This document shows, piece after piece, positions 9,054-17,012 of a stretch of DNA of 22,483 nt. A program made the position numbers and the translations under genes. The stretch covers positions 1-22,483 of the forward strand of contig RCNN01000533.1 of the NCBI GenBank assembly GCA_003667245.1, written 5' to 3'. Each line of letters opens with the position of its first letter. Position 1 is the stretch's first letter. The notes below the pieces were generated by a model that saw only the letters and a program-made list of their open reading frames with translations, was not told the origin of the DNA and did not search any database. Source of the DNA: Heterostelium multicystogenum (Eukaryota > Evosea > Eumycetozoa > Acytosteliales > Acytosteliaceae).

Positions 9054-9797
9054 ATGAACAGCCCACCCCGCCCGTGGCTTGAAGCCTACGCCGACAACTA
9101 CCGCAACGATGACGTGGTGCATCCCCATTGCCACGCCCAGGCGCAATTGATCCACGGCGTGTCCGGGGTGATGGTGGTCAGCACCGCCCAGGGCAGTTGG
9201 CTGGTGCCGTCCGGGCATGCGTTGTGGGTGCCGGCCGGCACCCCGCATGAGATCCGCATGGCCGGCGAGGTGCATATGCGCACGCTGTTCCTCATGCCCG
9301 AGGCCGAGCCGGGGCTGGGGCGCACCTGCCAGGTGATTGAAGTGTCGGCATTGCTGCGGGAGCTGATCGTCGCCGCCACGCAGATTGCCGGGCACCACAG
9401 CCCGCGTCTGCAGGCCATGATCGAGTTGATCCGCATGGAACTGCTCGCCGCGCCGGTGGTGGCGATGCACGTGCCGGTGCCCGGCGAAGCACGGCTGGCC
9501 AGGCTGTGCACGCATTTCATCCGCAACCCTTCTGACGACAGCAGCCTGGAATCCTGGGCCGACAGCCTGAACATGAGCGCCCGCACCCTGAGCCGGGTGT
9601 TCCAGCGGGAGTTGGGCATGAGTTTCGGTGAATGGCGCAAGCGTGCGCGGTTGGCCCTGAGCTTGAAGTTGCTGGCCCAGGGCGTGTCGATCCTGGAGGT
9701 GGCGCTGGAGCATGGTTACCAGAGCCCGAGTGCGTTCAGTGCGATGTTTCGCAAGTCGCTGGGTTATCCGCCAAGTCATTTTCGGCCCGGAGTTTAG
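9054..9797 (+). CDS. AraC-family regulator, NimR/YeaM-like (intact)
   Basis: This is the only clearly unbroken complete gene here: 247 residues, ATG 9054-9056 to TAG 9795-9797. The N-terminus is a cupin-like sensor (HPHCHAQAQLIHGVSGVMVV, then LVPSGHALWVPAGTPHEIRM), the pattern of the NimR-type subgroup. The C-terminus has two helix-turn-helix motifs (LESWADSLNMSARTLSRVFQ and ILEVALEHGYQSPSAFSAMF) ending GYPPSHFRPGV. The frame is open further 5' to a TTG at 9030, but the ATG matches the family start. NimR-like proteins usually control an adjacent exporter. Here an outer-membrane factor/EmrAB operon starts 114 bp downstream in the same direction, so it is the likely target. The effector is unknown. 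Confidence 0.9.
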   Translation: MNSPPRPWLEAYADNYRNDDVVHPHCHAQAQLIHGVSGVMVVSTAQGSWLVPSGHALWVPAGTPHEIRMAGEVHMRTLFLMPEAEPGLGRTCQVIEVSALLRELIVAATQIAGHHSPRLQAMIELIRMELLAAPVVAMHVPVPGEARLARLCTHFIRNPSDDSSLESWADSLNMSARTLSRVFQRELGMSFGEWRKRARLALSLKLLAQGVSILEVALEHGYQSPSAFSAMFRKSLGYPPSHFRPGV

Positions 9798-9883
9798 TGT
9801 TGCGTCAGGTAACGCTATTGTCCGTTTAGCGACGATACATGGCCCTGACGCGGGCGAATCGGACAGGCCATCTGCCTAATCTG

Positions 9884-9909
9884 CAAGGCTCCTTCTTGAG
9901 CGAGCCTTG
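9884..9909 (+). promoter_or_regulatory. Inverted repeat just before the efflux operon start codon
   Basis: CAAGGCTC (9884-9891) and GAGCCTTG (9902-9909) are a perfect 8 bp inverted repeat with a 10-base loop. It ends two bases before the ATG at 9912, where no good ribosome site is seen. It could be a regulator site or an RNA hairpin covering the start; there is no T-run, so a terminator is unlikely. Confidence 0.5.
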
Positions 9910-9911
9910 TG

Positions 9912-11375
9912 ATGCACAGCCCTTCTTTTCACCCATGGATGCCCATCGCCCTGTTGAGTGTGTTGGCCGGGTGCACTGGTGTGCCCGGTCAACCGTCGAC
10001 CGTCACGGCGCAGCCTGCACCGCGGCTCTCCGCCGAGTCGGCCGAGGCGTTTGCCCGCCCGTTGGTGGCAGCTGTACCGCGACCCGCAACTGGACGCCCT
10101 GGTGGCGCGGGCCCTGCACCAGAACAAAGACCTCGAAGCCGCCGCCGCCCATGTCGATGCGTTGCTGGCGCAGCTGGAACAGGCAGACGGCGAGCGCCTG
10201 CCGTCGACTTCCCTGGATTATGGCCTGGCCTACGGTCGCAGCCGCGATGACCAGACGCTGGCCCAGGCGACTAACCGTCATGCCGGTGCCGAATGGAGCC
10301 ACACCCCTGAGTTTTCCCTGAGCTAACACCCTCGATTTGTGGGGCGAGGTGCGTTATCGCATCGCTGCGGCACGAGCGGATGCCCAGGTAGCGCGGGCGC
10401 TGGAGGATGAGCTGCGGGTGACGGTGGCCGCGCAGACGGCCCGCGCCTATGCCCAGGCCTGCGTCTATGGTGTGCGCGAACAGGTGCAGGCGCACTCGGT
10501 GCAGCTGCTGGAGCAGAGCGTCGCGGTCACGCAGAAGCTGCAAAAGGCCGGCGCGGCCACGCAACTCGACCTGGCGCGCCTGCAAGGGTTGCTGGAAGAA
10601 ACCCGGGCACCGTTGCCGATGTTCACGGCCCGGCGCAGCAGCGCGCTGTATGAGTTGGCCGTGCTCAGCGGGTTGCCGCCGGAGCAGGTCACGCCACGCA
10701 GCTGTACCCAGGCCCCGCAGTTGCAGCCGCCTTTGCCGGTGGGCGAGGGTTGGGCACTGCTGCAACGGCGGCCGGACATCCGCCGCGCCGAAGGGCAATT
10801 GCGCCGCACCACCTTGACGGTGGGCCTGTCCCCGCGCCGAGCTATACCCGCGGATCACCTTCGGCGCGATGCTCGGTTCGTCCGCCAGCAGCCTGGGCAA
10901 ACTCGGGGACCGCTACGGACCTGGTCGTACGGTGTATTCCGTCGGGGCCGCTGGTGTCCTGGCGCTTTCCCAACCGGCAGGTCGCCCAGGCGCGGGTCAG
11001 GGCAGAGCCAGGCCGAAGCGCGCCAGGCCCTGGCACGGTTTGACGGTACGGGCGCTCAAACTGAAGGAAGGTGGAGCAGGCCATGGCCCTGTACCTGGGC
11101 GAACAGCAGCGTGGGCAGGCCCTGGCCGCCGCCCTGGGACAACAACCGCCGGCGCCTTCACCTGGCCTCCGCGGCTACCATTCCGGCGCGCTGGATGCCC
11201 TGCAACTGCTGGACCAGCGAACGCAGCCTGGTGGGCCTTGAAGCCCGCGTGGCCGAGTCCGACCTGCGCTTGATCAACCGCCAGATCGACCTGTTCCAGG
11301 CCCTCGGTGGCGGCTGGCAGCGTGACGATCCAACCCGCCCCTTATCTGTCGCTTGTCAATGGAGCCAAACCATGA
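9912..11375 (+). CDS. Outer-membrane factor lipoprotein of an efflux pump (NodT/OprM type), frameshifted
   Basis: The product is a TolC-like outer-membrane channel. From ATG 9912 a lipoprotein signal peptide reads MPIALLSVLAGC, with the lipobox Cys in LAGC. Then come WWQLYRDPQLDALVARALHQ and NKDLEAAAAHVDALLAQLEQ, an OMF repeat, then TLDLWGEVRYRIAAARADAQ, the long helix LLEQSVAVTQKLQKAGAATQ with LDLARLQG, RRPDIRRAEGQL, GPLVSWRFPNRQVAQARVR and LVGLEARVAESDLRLINRQI. This order (two OEP repeats) and about 485 residues fit the family. It ends YLSLVNGAKP with TGA 11373-11375 overlapping the ATG of the next gene (ATGA). Frame changes are near 10060, 10325, 10840, 10930, 11050, 11150, 11200 and 11330. 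A dropped or added base near 10326 creates a false stop. Confidence 0.88.
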
Positions 11376-12519
11376 ACCGGCTGTTTGAACCCATTCGCCT
11401 GACCGTTATGCAACGTCATCGTCGCGCCCTGGTGACCACGGCTTCCCTCGCGACGCTGGTGGGGCTGGCAGCCTTTGCCGGGTACTGGTGGCAATGGGGG
11501 CGTTTTCTTGAAGAAACCCGACGATGCCTATGTGCGCGCTGATTGGGTCGCTATCAGCCCGCGCATTGCCGGGTATGTAAGCCCAGGGTGCTGGGTGGAA
11601 AGATAACCAGCCGGGTCAAGGCCGGGGATGTTGCTGGTGCGTATCGATGAGCGGGATTTCACCGAGCGTCTGAACAGCGCCCAGGCGCAACTGCAAACAG
11701 GCGCAAGCAGCAGCGAGCGCACAGCAGGCATCGGTGCAAACCCTCGACGCGCAAATGGGCGAGCAACAGCAACGCATCGCCCAGGCCCGGGGCGGAACTG
11801 AGCAGTGGCCGAGGCCGAAGCCCGGCGCGCGCGGCTCGATTACCAGCGTTATCGTGAACTGGTCGCGCAACAGGTGGCCAGCGCCCAGCACCTGGAAACC
11901 CGTCAGCGCCAGCCAGGCCAAGGCCCAGGCGGCCCTGGCCCAGGCCAGCGCCCAGGTCGCGCGGCAGCAGGCGCAGTTGCAGGTCTTGCAGGCACGCCGG
12001 CAACAGGCGCAGGCGCAAATCGTCGAGCATCAGGCACGCATCGGCGAGGCCCAGGCCAAACCTCGCGCTGGCCCCGCAATGCGTTGAAGGACACCGAGAA
12101 TTCCGCCGCGCCTTTTGACGGCGTGGTGGGCCAGCGCAAGGTCCGGCGCCAGCAATACGTGATGCCCGGCCTGCCGTTGTTAGCGGTGGTGCCGGTGGAG
12201 CAGGCCTATGTGATTGCCAACTACAAGGAAACCCAGTTGCAGCACATGGCGCCGGGGCAGTCGGTTGGAAATCGCGGTGGACAGTTTTGCCGGCGCACAT
12301 TGGCACGGCAAAGTGGAAAGCATCGCCCCCGGCTCCGGTGCGGTGTTCGCGCTGTTGCCGCCGGACAACGCCACCGGCAACTTCACCAAGATCGTCCAGC
12401 GGTTTCCGGTAAAGATTCGCCTGGAACCCGGTGAGTCGCGGGTACTGCCGGGCATGTCGGTGATTGCCACGGTTGACACCCGCCCTGCCGCCAGCCAGGA
12501 GCACGTCCATGGAGGCTGA
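11372..12519 (+). CDS. Membrane-fusion protein, EmrA/HlyD type (frameshifted)
   Basis: This is the periplasmic adaptor linking the inner-membrane exporter to the outer-membrane factor. From ATG 11372 a cytoplasmic tail precedes one transmembrane helix (ALVTTASLATLVGLAAFAGY). The family signature follows across a frame change: DDAYVRADWVAISPRIAGYV (biotinyl-lipoyl half), a Gln/Ala-rich coiled coil (about 11680-12060), then NALKDTENSAAPFDGVVGQR, VIANYKETQLQHMAPGQSV, FAGAHWHGKVESIAPGSGAV and LEPGESRVLPGMSVIATVDT. It stops at TGA 12517-12519. The stop region overlaps the next ATG by 11 bp. About 382 residues is normal. Frame changes occur near 11510, 11585-11625, 11695, 11800, 11890, 12060 and 12265. 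Confidence 0.9.
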
Positions 12520-14029
12520 AGGGCGTGTGCCGTTTCGCGCCTGGGTCGCGGTGATCGGCGGGCTGGTTCGGCTGCTTCATGGCCGGGATGAACGTGCACG
12601 TCACCAGCGCCGCACTGCCGGAAATCGAAGGTGCACTGGGGCGCGACGTTGAGGAGGGTTCGTGGATTTCCACCGCTTACCTGGTGGCGGAGAATCATCA
12701 TGATTCCCCTCACCGCGTGGCTGGTGCAGGTGTTTTCCCTGCGCCGGGTGATGCTGTGGGGGCTCGGGGATATTCCTGGTGGCCTCGGTGGCGTGTTCGC
12801 TGTCGCCCAACCTGCAAGTGATGATCCTGATCCGGGTGGTGCAGGGCGCGGCCGGGGCGGTGCTGATTCCTTTGTCATTCCAACTGATCATCACCGAGCT
12901 GCCGCCCAGCAAGATCCCGCTGGGCATGGCCTTGTTCAGCCTGGCCAACAGTGTGGCCCAGGCCGCCGGGCCGTCGATTGGCGGCTGGCTGACCGATGCG
13001 TATTCCTGGCGCTGGATCTTCTACTGCAACTGTTTCCCGGGGATCGCGTTGCTGGCGGCGGTGGCCTGGTCCATTGACCGCCAGCCGATGCAGCTGGGCC
13101 TGCTGCGCCAGGGCGACTGGCTGGGTATCGGCTGCATGGTGCTGGGCCTGGGCGCGTTGCAGATCGTGCTGGAGGAGGGCGGTCGCAAGGACTGGTTCGG
13201 CTCGCCCTTTATCGTGTGGATGACACTGCTGGCGGTGGTGGGCCCTGATCGGCTTCGTTGCCCGGCAATTATGGGGCGCGCACGCCTTTATCAAACCTGC
13301 GACTGTTGGGCACTACAACTTTGGGGTGGCCAGCGTGGCGATGTTTTATCTTCGGCGCCAGTACCTATGGCCTGGTGTTCCTGGTGCCCAACTACCTGTC
13401 GCAATTGCAGCACTACAACGCCAGCGAAATTGGCGTGAGCCTGATCGCGTATGGTCTGGTGCAACTGATCATGGCGCCGTTTTTGCCGCGCCTGATGAAG
13501 TGGGTCAGCGCCAAAATGCTGTGGCTTCGGGGTTCGCGATCATGGCTTTGGGCTGCTGGATGGGTGCGCAACTTGTCGGCGGACAGCGCCAGCAATGTGA
13601 TCGTGCCCTCGATCGTGGTACGCGGCATGGGCCAGCCGCTGATCATGGTGGCGTTGTCGGTGCTTGCGGTGCATGGGCTGGCCAAGGCGCAGGCGGGGTC
13701 GGCGTCGGCGGTGTTCTCGATGCTGCGCAACCTGGGGGGCGCGGTTGGCACGGCGCTGCTGGCGCAATTGGTGGTGGTGCGCGAGCGGGTGCATTCGGCG
13801 CGTATTGGCGAGTCGGTGACGCTGTTTGAGACCCGACCTTGCAACAGCAGCTTCCCGGTGGGGGGGTGCTGCAGGATCAATTGCCGGAAACATCAGGTGG
13901 TGCTGAACCTGCTGGACCAGAGTGTTCGTCATCAAGGCGTTTTTGATGGCTTACAGTGATGCGTTTCTTTCTGGCGTGCGTGCGTTGGCGGCGTGTGGGG
14001 TGGCGGCGTTGATGTTGCGGCGTATCTAG
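12509..14029 (+). CDS. MFS drug exporter, EmrB/DHA2 14-TM type (frameshifted)
   Basis: The proton-driven inner-membrane component of the tripartite pump. From ATG 12509 it reads MEAEGRVPFRAWVAVIGG, then MNVHVTSAALPEIEGALG, SWISTAYLVAE, MIPLTAWLVQVFSLRRVMLW, LIRVVQGAAGAVLIPLSFQL (motif C-like), WRWIFYCNCFPGIALLAAVA, FGASTYGLVFLVPNYLSQLQ, MGQPLIMVALSVLAVHGLAK and SAVFSMLRNLGGAVGTALLA. The R in RLLxHYNFG and the paired SWIST/LAE motifs fit DHA2 proteins. The end, ACGVAALMLRRI, stops at TAG 14027-14029, giving 506 residues, normal for EmrB. Frame changes are near 12570, 12690, 12770, 13240, 13300-13345, 13530, 13835 and 13940. Substrates are unknown; aromatic acids or antimicrobials are typical for the family. 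Confidence 0.9.
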
Positions 14030-14141
14030 GGGCAGTGCTGTGGTTGACTTTCCGGCGTTCGGCCAGCGTGGTTTAACGGGACGCTTAAGGTCAAGAAACA
14101 CAGCGGCCTCCCGGCCGGCTTGAGTGGGGCACGGTCAAAAA

Positions 14142-14241
14142 TGTGGGAGCGGGCTTGCTCGCGAAGGACGTTAACGATGACGTTGGCGTCCTGAATGAAC
14201 GCGGCGGCCTCCCGTTTTTCGCCGGCAAGCCAGCTCCCACA
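14142..14241. repeat. REPIN (TGTGGGAGC class) in the gap between emrB-like and tetR-like genes
   Basis: TGTGGGAGCGGGCTTGCTCG at 14142 and its inverted partner TTCGCCGGCAAGCCAGCTCC ending in CACA at 14241 form a 100 bp REP doublet. It lies in the 279 bp space between convergent genes (14030-14308). Apart from it I see nothing coding there. The stem-loops could stop transcription from both sides. Confidence 0.88.
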
Positions 14242-14308
14242 GAAAAGCAGAGTTACCTGAATAACGGATATGTACCCCATCTGATCCTGAAAACCCGACC
14301 GTACTCGT

Positions 14309-14895
14309 TCAGCGAACGGCATTAGGCTTCAACCCGCGCAACAACAACTCCAGCCCCAGCAAGGCTTCTTCCAACCGCTCGCCCGGGTGTTCATCCTGGG
14401 CGATCCACAGCGATGCGCTTACCAAGGCTGCCATTGATCAGCCTCGCTAGCGCCTGGCTGCACGCCTGCTCGACTAGGTCCGCCTGCATCAAATCATCGA
14501 GCAAACGGCGCAGCGAGTCCACGCATTGCTGCTGGTCAGTTGCGCCCAGCACCGCCGGGGCATCCTGCAATACGATGCGCTGGACCTCGGGATCCTGAGC
14601 CATGCGCAAATAAACCCGGCAGCGCTCGCAAAACCCTTCCCAAGGATCAACCGCCTGCTCCGAGATACGTTGCAGGCTCGCGTCCATTTCACCGTCGAGC
14701 TGCGCAACCACTGCGCGCGAGCAAGCCTTTCTTGTCGCCAAAATGATGGTACAACGCACCCCGAGTCAGGCCGGCGCGAGCGGTGAAATCGTCCATCGAC
14801 GTCTGGGCGTAGCCTTGTGTGGCGAAGGCATGGCGGGCGCTGGCGATCAGGCGGGCGCGGGTGTCTTCGATCATGTCGGCACGGGCTCGGCTCAT
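14309..14895 (-). CDS. TetR-family repressor (frameshifted)
   Basis: About 195 residues, ATG 14893-14895 to TGA 14309-14311. The N-terminal DNA-binding domain reads TRARLIASARHAFATQGYAQ, then SMDDFTARAGLTRGALYHHF, and GDKKGLL, the canonical TetR helix-turn-helix with the YHHF recognition end. The C-terminal ligand domain contains VAQLDGEMDASLQRISEQAV, CERCRVYLRMAQDPEVQRIV and LEEALLGLELLLRGLKPNAV. Frame changes occur near 14710-14730 and 14400-14420. It faces away from an MFS exporter across a 135 bp gap that holds two perfect copies of a palindrome, so it most likely represses both itself and the exporter until it binds an export substrate. Confidence 0.92.
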
Positions 14896-14917
14896 GGGTA
14901 AGGCTCACAATAGGTGA

Positions 14918-14947
14918 TTGACATACGACGCGTATGTTACGCATGAT
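14918..14947 (+). promoter_or_regulatory. Probable promoter of the MFS exporter gene, overlapping the operators
   Basis: TTGACA at 14918-14923 is a perfect -35 on the plus strand; CATGAT at 14942-14947 is a fair -10 at 18 bp spacing. The first operator lies exactly between them, so a bound repressor would block polymerase. Confidence 0.55.
14921..14937. promoter_or_regulatory. TetR operator 1
   Basis: ACATACGACGCGTATGT is a perfect palindrome of two 7 bp half-sites (ACATACG / CGTATGT) with a 3 bp centre. It lies between the divergent tetR-like and MFS genes. Confidence 0.8.
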
Positions 14948-14952
14948 TTGTC

Positions 14953-14969
14953 ACATACGCACCGTATGT
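14953..14969. promoter_or_regulatory. TetR operator 2
   Basis: ACATACGCACCGTATGT has the same half-sites as operator 1 with a different 3 bp centre. It starts 32 bp after operator 1, about three helical turns, so two dimers would bind on the same face. Confidence 0.8.
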
Positions 14970-15030
14970 ATTTTGCCCCCGAAAACCTCGAATAGCAAGT
15001 TTCAGGGCGCTCAGGAAGAGGTTACACACC

Positions 15031-16204
15031 ATGGCAAACCCCTACGCCGAGCTGTTCCAGGCGCCAGGTTCCAGGGCTTTTGTATTGGCGGGCATGCTGG
15101 CCCGCATGCCGATCTCCATGACCGGGATCGGCTTGATCACCATGCTGTCGCAAGTGCACGGCGGTTACGGTTTGGCCGGTGCGGTGACCGCTACCTTCGC
15201 CCTGGCCACCGCGTTTTGCGCGCCCCAGGTCTCACGGTTGGTGGACCGTTATGGCCAGGGCCGGGTGTTGCCGGTGGCCGCGTCCATCGGCGGCGGCGCG
15301 CTGCTGCTGGCTGTTGCTCTGCACCCGGGTGCAGGCGCCAACGTGGACGCTGTTCGTCTTTGCCGCGCTGGCCGGCTGCATGCCCAACATGTCGGCCATG
15401 GTGCGGGCGCGCTGGACCGAGCTGTATCGCGGCCAGCCCAAACTGCAAACGGCGTTTGCCCTGGAGTCGGTGCTCGACGAGGTGGTGTTCATTATTGGCC
15501 CGCCGGTCTCGGTGGGTCTGTGCGTGCTGCTGTTCCCCGAAGCGGGGCCGTTGATTGCCGCGCTGTTTCTGGCAGTGGGCGTGACCGCCTTTGTGCTGCA
15601 ACGCCAGACCGAGCCACCGGTGCATGAACATCACGCCGAGCACGGCCGTTGGCTGATTGCCTCGCCCTCGGTGTTGATCCTGATGGTGCTGTTGATGGCC
15701 ATGGGCATCATCGTTGGGGTGGTGGATGTGGTCAGTGTCGCGTTCGCCCAGCATCAGGGCCAGCCCGCCGCGGCGAGCATTGTATTGTCGGTATACGCCA
15801 TCGGTTCGTGCCTGGCCGGGCTGGCGTTTGGTGCGCTCAAGTTGAAAGCACCGCTGCCGCGCCAGTTCTTGTACTGCGGCGTGGCCACCGCCGTGACCAC
15901 GCTGCCGTTGTTGCTGGTGACGAATATTCCGGGGTTGGCAGCCGCGATCTTCATCTCCGGCCTGTTCTTCGCCCCGACCCTGATCGTGTCCATGGCCCTG
16001 GTGGAACAAATTGTTCCGCCCAGCCGCTTGACGAAGGCATGACCTGGCTGATCACCGGCCTGAGCATCGGCGTGGCCATTGGTGCTGCCAGCTCCGGCTG
16101 GATGATCGACCGCTTCGGCGCAACCCAGCGGGTTCTGGGTGGCGCTGGCGGCGGGTGCGGTGGTGCTTGGGGCGGCGGTGCTGGGGTATCGGCGGCTGGG
16201 GTGA
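15031..16204 (+). CDS. MFS exporter, 12-TM (frameshifted)
   Basis: About 391 residues from ATG 15031 (AGGAAGAGG site upstream) to TGA 16202-16204. The start MANPYAELFQAPGSRAFVLA precedes TM1; then MPISMTGIGLITMLSQV, GYGLAGAVTATFALATAFCA, and the loop motif RLVDRYGQGRVLP (motif A-like, between TM2 and TM3). Later come SAMVRARWTELYRGQPKLQT, SVLDEVVFIIGPPVSVGLCV, GIIVGVVDVVSVAFAQ, SYAIGSCLAGLAFGALKL-like text, ISGLFFAPTLIVSMALVEQI and MTWLITGLSIGVAIGAASSG WMIDRFG. The final helix ends in GYRRLG. Frame changes occur near 15320-15340, 16020-16035 and 16130-16145. The gene is controlled by the divergent TetR protein. Substrate unknown; an uptake role is less likely given the repressor. Confidence 0.9.
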
Positions 16205-16212
16205 TTACCCGG

Positions 16213-16560
16213 TCACCAGTGCGCGCGATGTTGCAGGAATTCGTTCAGCGCCTGGCGCGTGAAGATCGTTCAACGTGACTTTTTGCCGGGTCGCGGCAAG
16301 CGCGGCGGCCAGGTGGAGTTCATGGCCGACACGGACGTTGAACGAACCCTTGCAGGGCTTTTCCGGTGCTTGCCCAAGGGCCTGGCAGGTCTCGATGTAG
16401 TCGTCCACGGCGGTGCAAAAGGCGGCGTCCAGTTCGGCGACGGTTTTGCCTCGTAGCTGACCAGGGCCTTGATGAAAAGCAGCTTTCCGAACAGGCAGTT
16501 GTCTTCGATGCTGGCTTCGATGGAGCCGATGTAGCCTTTGTGTTTCAGCTGGTTGTTCAC
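16213..16560 (-). CDS. hicB: HicB-family antitoxin (frameshifted)
   Basis: About 115 residues, from GTG 16558-16560 to TGA 16213-16215. The N-terminal HicB fold (partial RNase-H-like) reads LKHKGYIGSIEASIEDNCLF, then GKLLFIKALVSYE and DDYIETCQALGQAPEKPCKG. The C-terminal part SFNVRVGHELHLAAALAATR followed by QKVTLN and RQALNEFLQH is a ribbon-helix-helix (CopG-like) DNA-binding segment. HicB neutralises HicA and represses the operon. It follows the toxin gene and overlaps it by 4 bp (GTGA). A single missing G in a GGG run near 16435-16445 breaks the frame, and a second break lies near 16255-16265. The MFS gene ends convergently 8 bp away. Confidence 0.9.
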
Positions 16561-16804
16561 TGAATCAGTTCTCCTGATTTCAATTGTTCGATGATCTGGC
16601 GCCGAATGTAGTGTTTTCAGTTCGTTGCCGGGGTGAGGCTTGTGCAGGGTGATCATTGCACTGGGGTCGCCTATGTCGAACCTGACCCGGCTACCCGCCC
16701 CTTCGATTTGGCGTGTATCCCAGGCGCCGCAGCAGCGTGACGAGTTCGGCCAGGTAAAGGCCGATTGCTCATTGAGCAGTCAGCAGCTTTTCATTTTTCG
16801 ACAC
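16557..16804 (-). CDS. hicA: HicA-family toxin (mRNA interferase), frameshifted
   Basis: About 82 residues from GTG 16802-16804 to TGA 16557-16559, directly before hicB and overlapping it. Recognisable pieces are FTWPELVTLLRRLGY, a GSR segment followed by RFD, then MITLHKPHPGNELK and a C-terminal helix. HicA toxins are small double-stranded-RNA-binding-fold proteins that cut mRNA when freed from HicB. This is the longer HicA type, with the partner HicB as the evidence for function. As written, the frame is closed by an early stop near 16768-16770, and further changes lie near 16700 and 16618. Given the same breaks in neighbouring genes, these are probably sequence errors. No separate ribosome-site evidence decides between GTG and other starts. 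Confidence 0.85.
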
Positions 16805-16817
16805 GGCGATCCTTGCC

Positions 16818-16837
16818 TGTAACTAAATGTAGTTGCA
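16818..16837. promoter_or_regulatory. Probable hicAB operator
   Basis: TGTAACTAAATGTAGTTGCA is a near-perfect palindrome (7 of 8 bp in each arm match, 4 bp centre), 13 bp upstream of the hicA start. It overlaps the -10 part of a minus-strand promoter (TTGACG about 18 bp before TACATT). It is the natural binding site for the ribbon-helix-helix end of HicB. Confidence 0.6.
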
Positions 16838-16932
16838 ATTGATGGGTTGCGTCAATGATAGGACAGCCGCGCCGAGCCTCTCGGTGTTTGATGTAACCCT
16901 TGATGACACCGGTGGTCTGCGCCCCAATCCCC

Positions 16933-16957
16933 GCTAATTTTTCCCTTCCGGATTCGT
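16933..16957 (+). promoter_or_regulatory. PvdS-type iron-starvation box upstream of the NRPS gene
   Basis: GCTAAT at 16933-16938, 16 bases, then CGT at 16955-16957. The known PvdS consensus is TAAAT-N16/17-CGT; here one A seems missing from the AAA run, which fits the indel pattern of this sequence. The box ends 55 bp before the NRPS ATG. PvdS is the sigma factor released under iron limitation that transcribes pyoverdine genes. Confidence 0.65.
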
Positions 16958-17012
16958 TTTATAGGGACGACGTGCCTTTGTGCTTCCTGCCTATTGCCCC
17001 GGATCCCAAGAA

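Noticed and set aside
9839..10321. 160-codon plus-strand ORF beginning at an ATG before the outer-membrane factor
   Set aside because: No recognisable family; it runs across the OMF signal peptide in another frame.
14142..14241. Rho-independent terminator for the efflux operon
   Set aside because: It is a REP doublet without a proper T-run after the stem; termination is possible but not shown.
15191..16009. 272-codon minus-strand ORF antisense to the MFS gene
   Set aside because: His/Gln-rich shadow of a high-GC coding strand; the plus strand shows clear transmembrane and motif content.
16818..16860. A second PvdS box at CTAAAT (16822)
   Set aside because: The next CGT lies 21 bases on, too far for the consensus, and the site is better explained by the hicAB palindrome.
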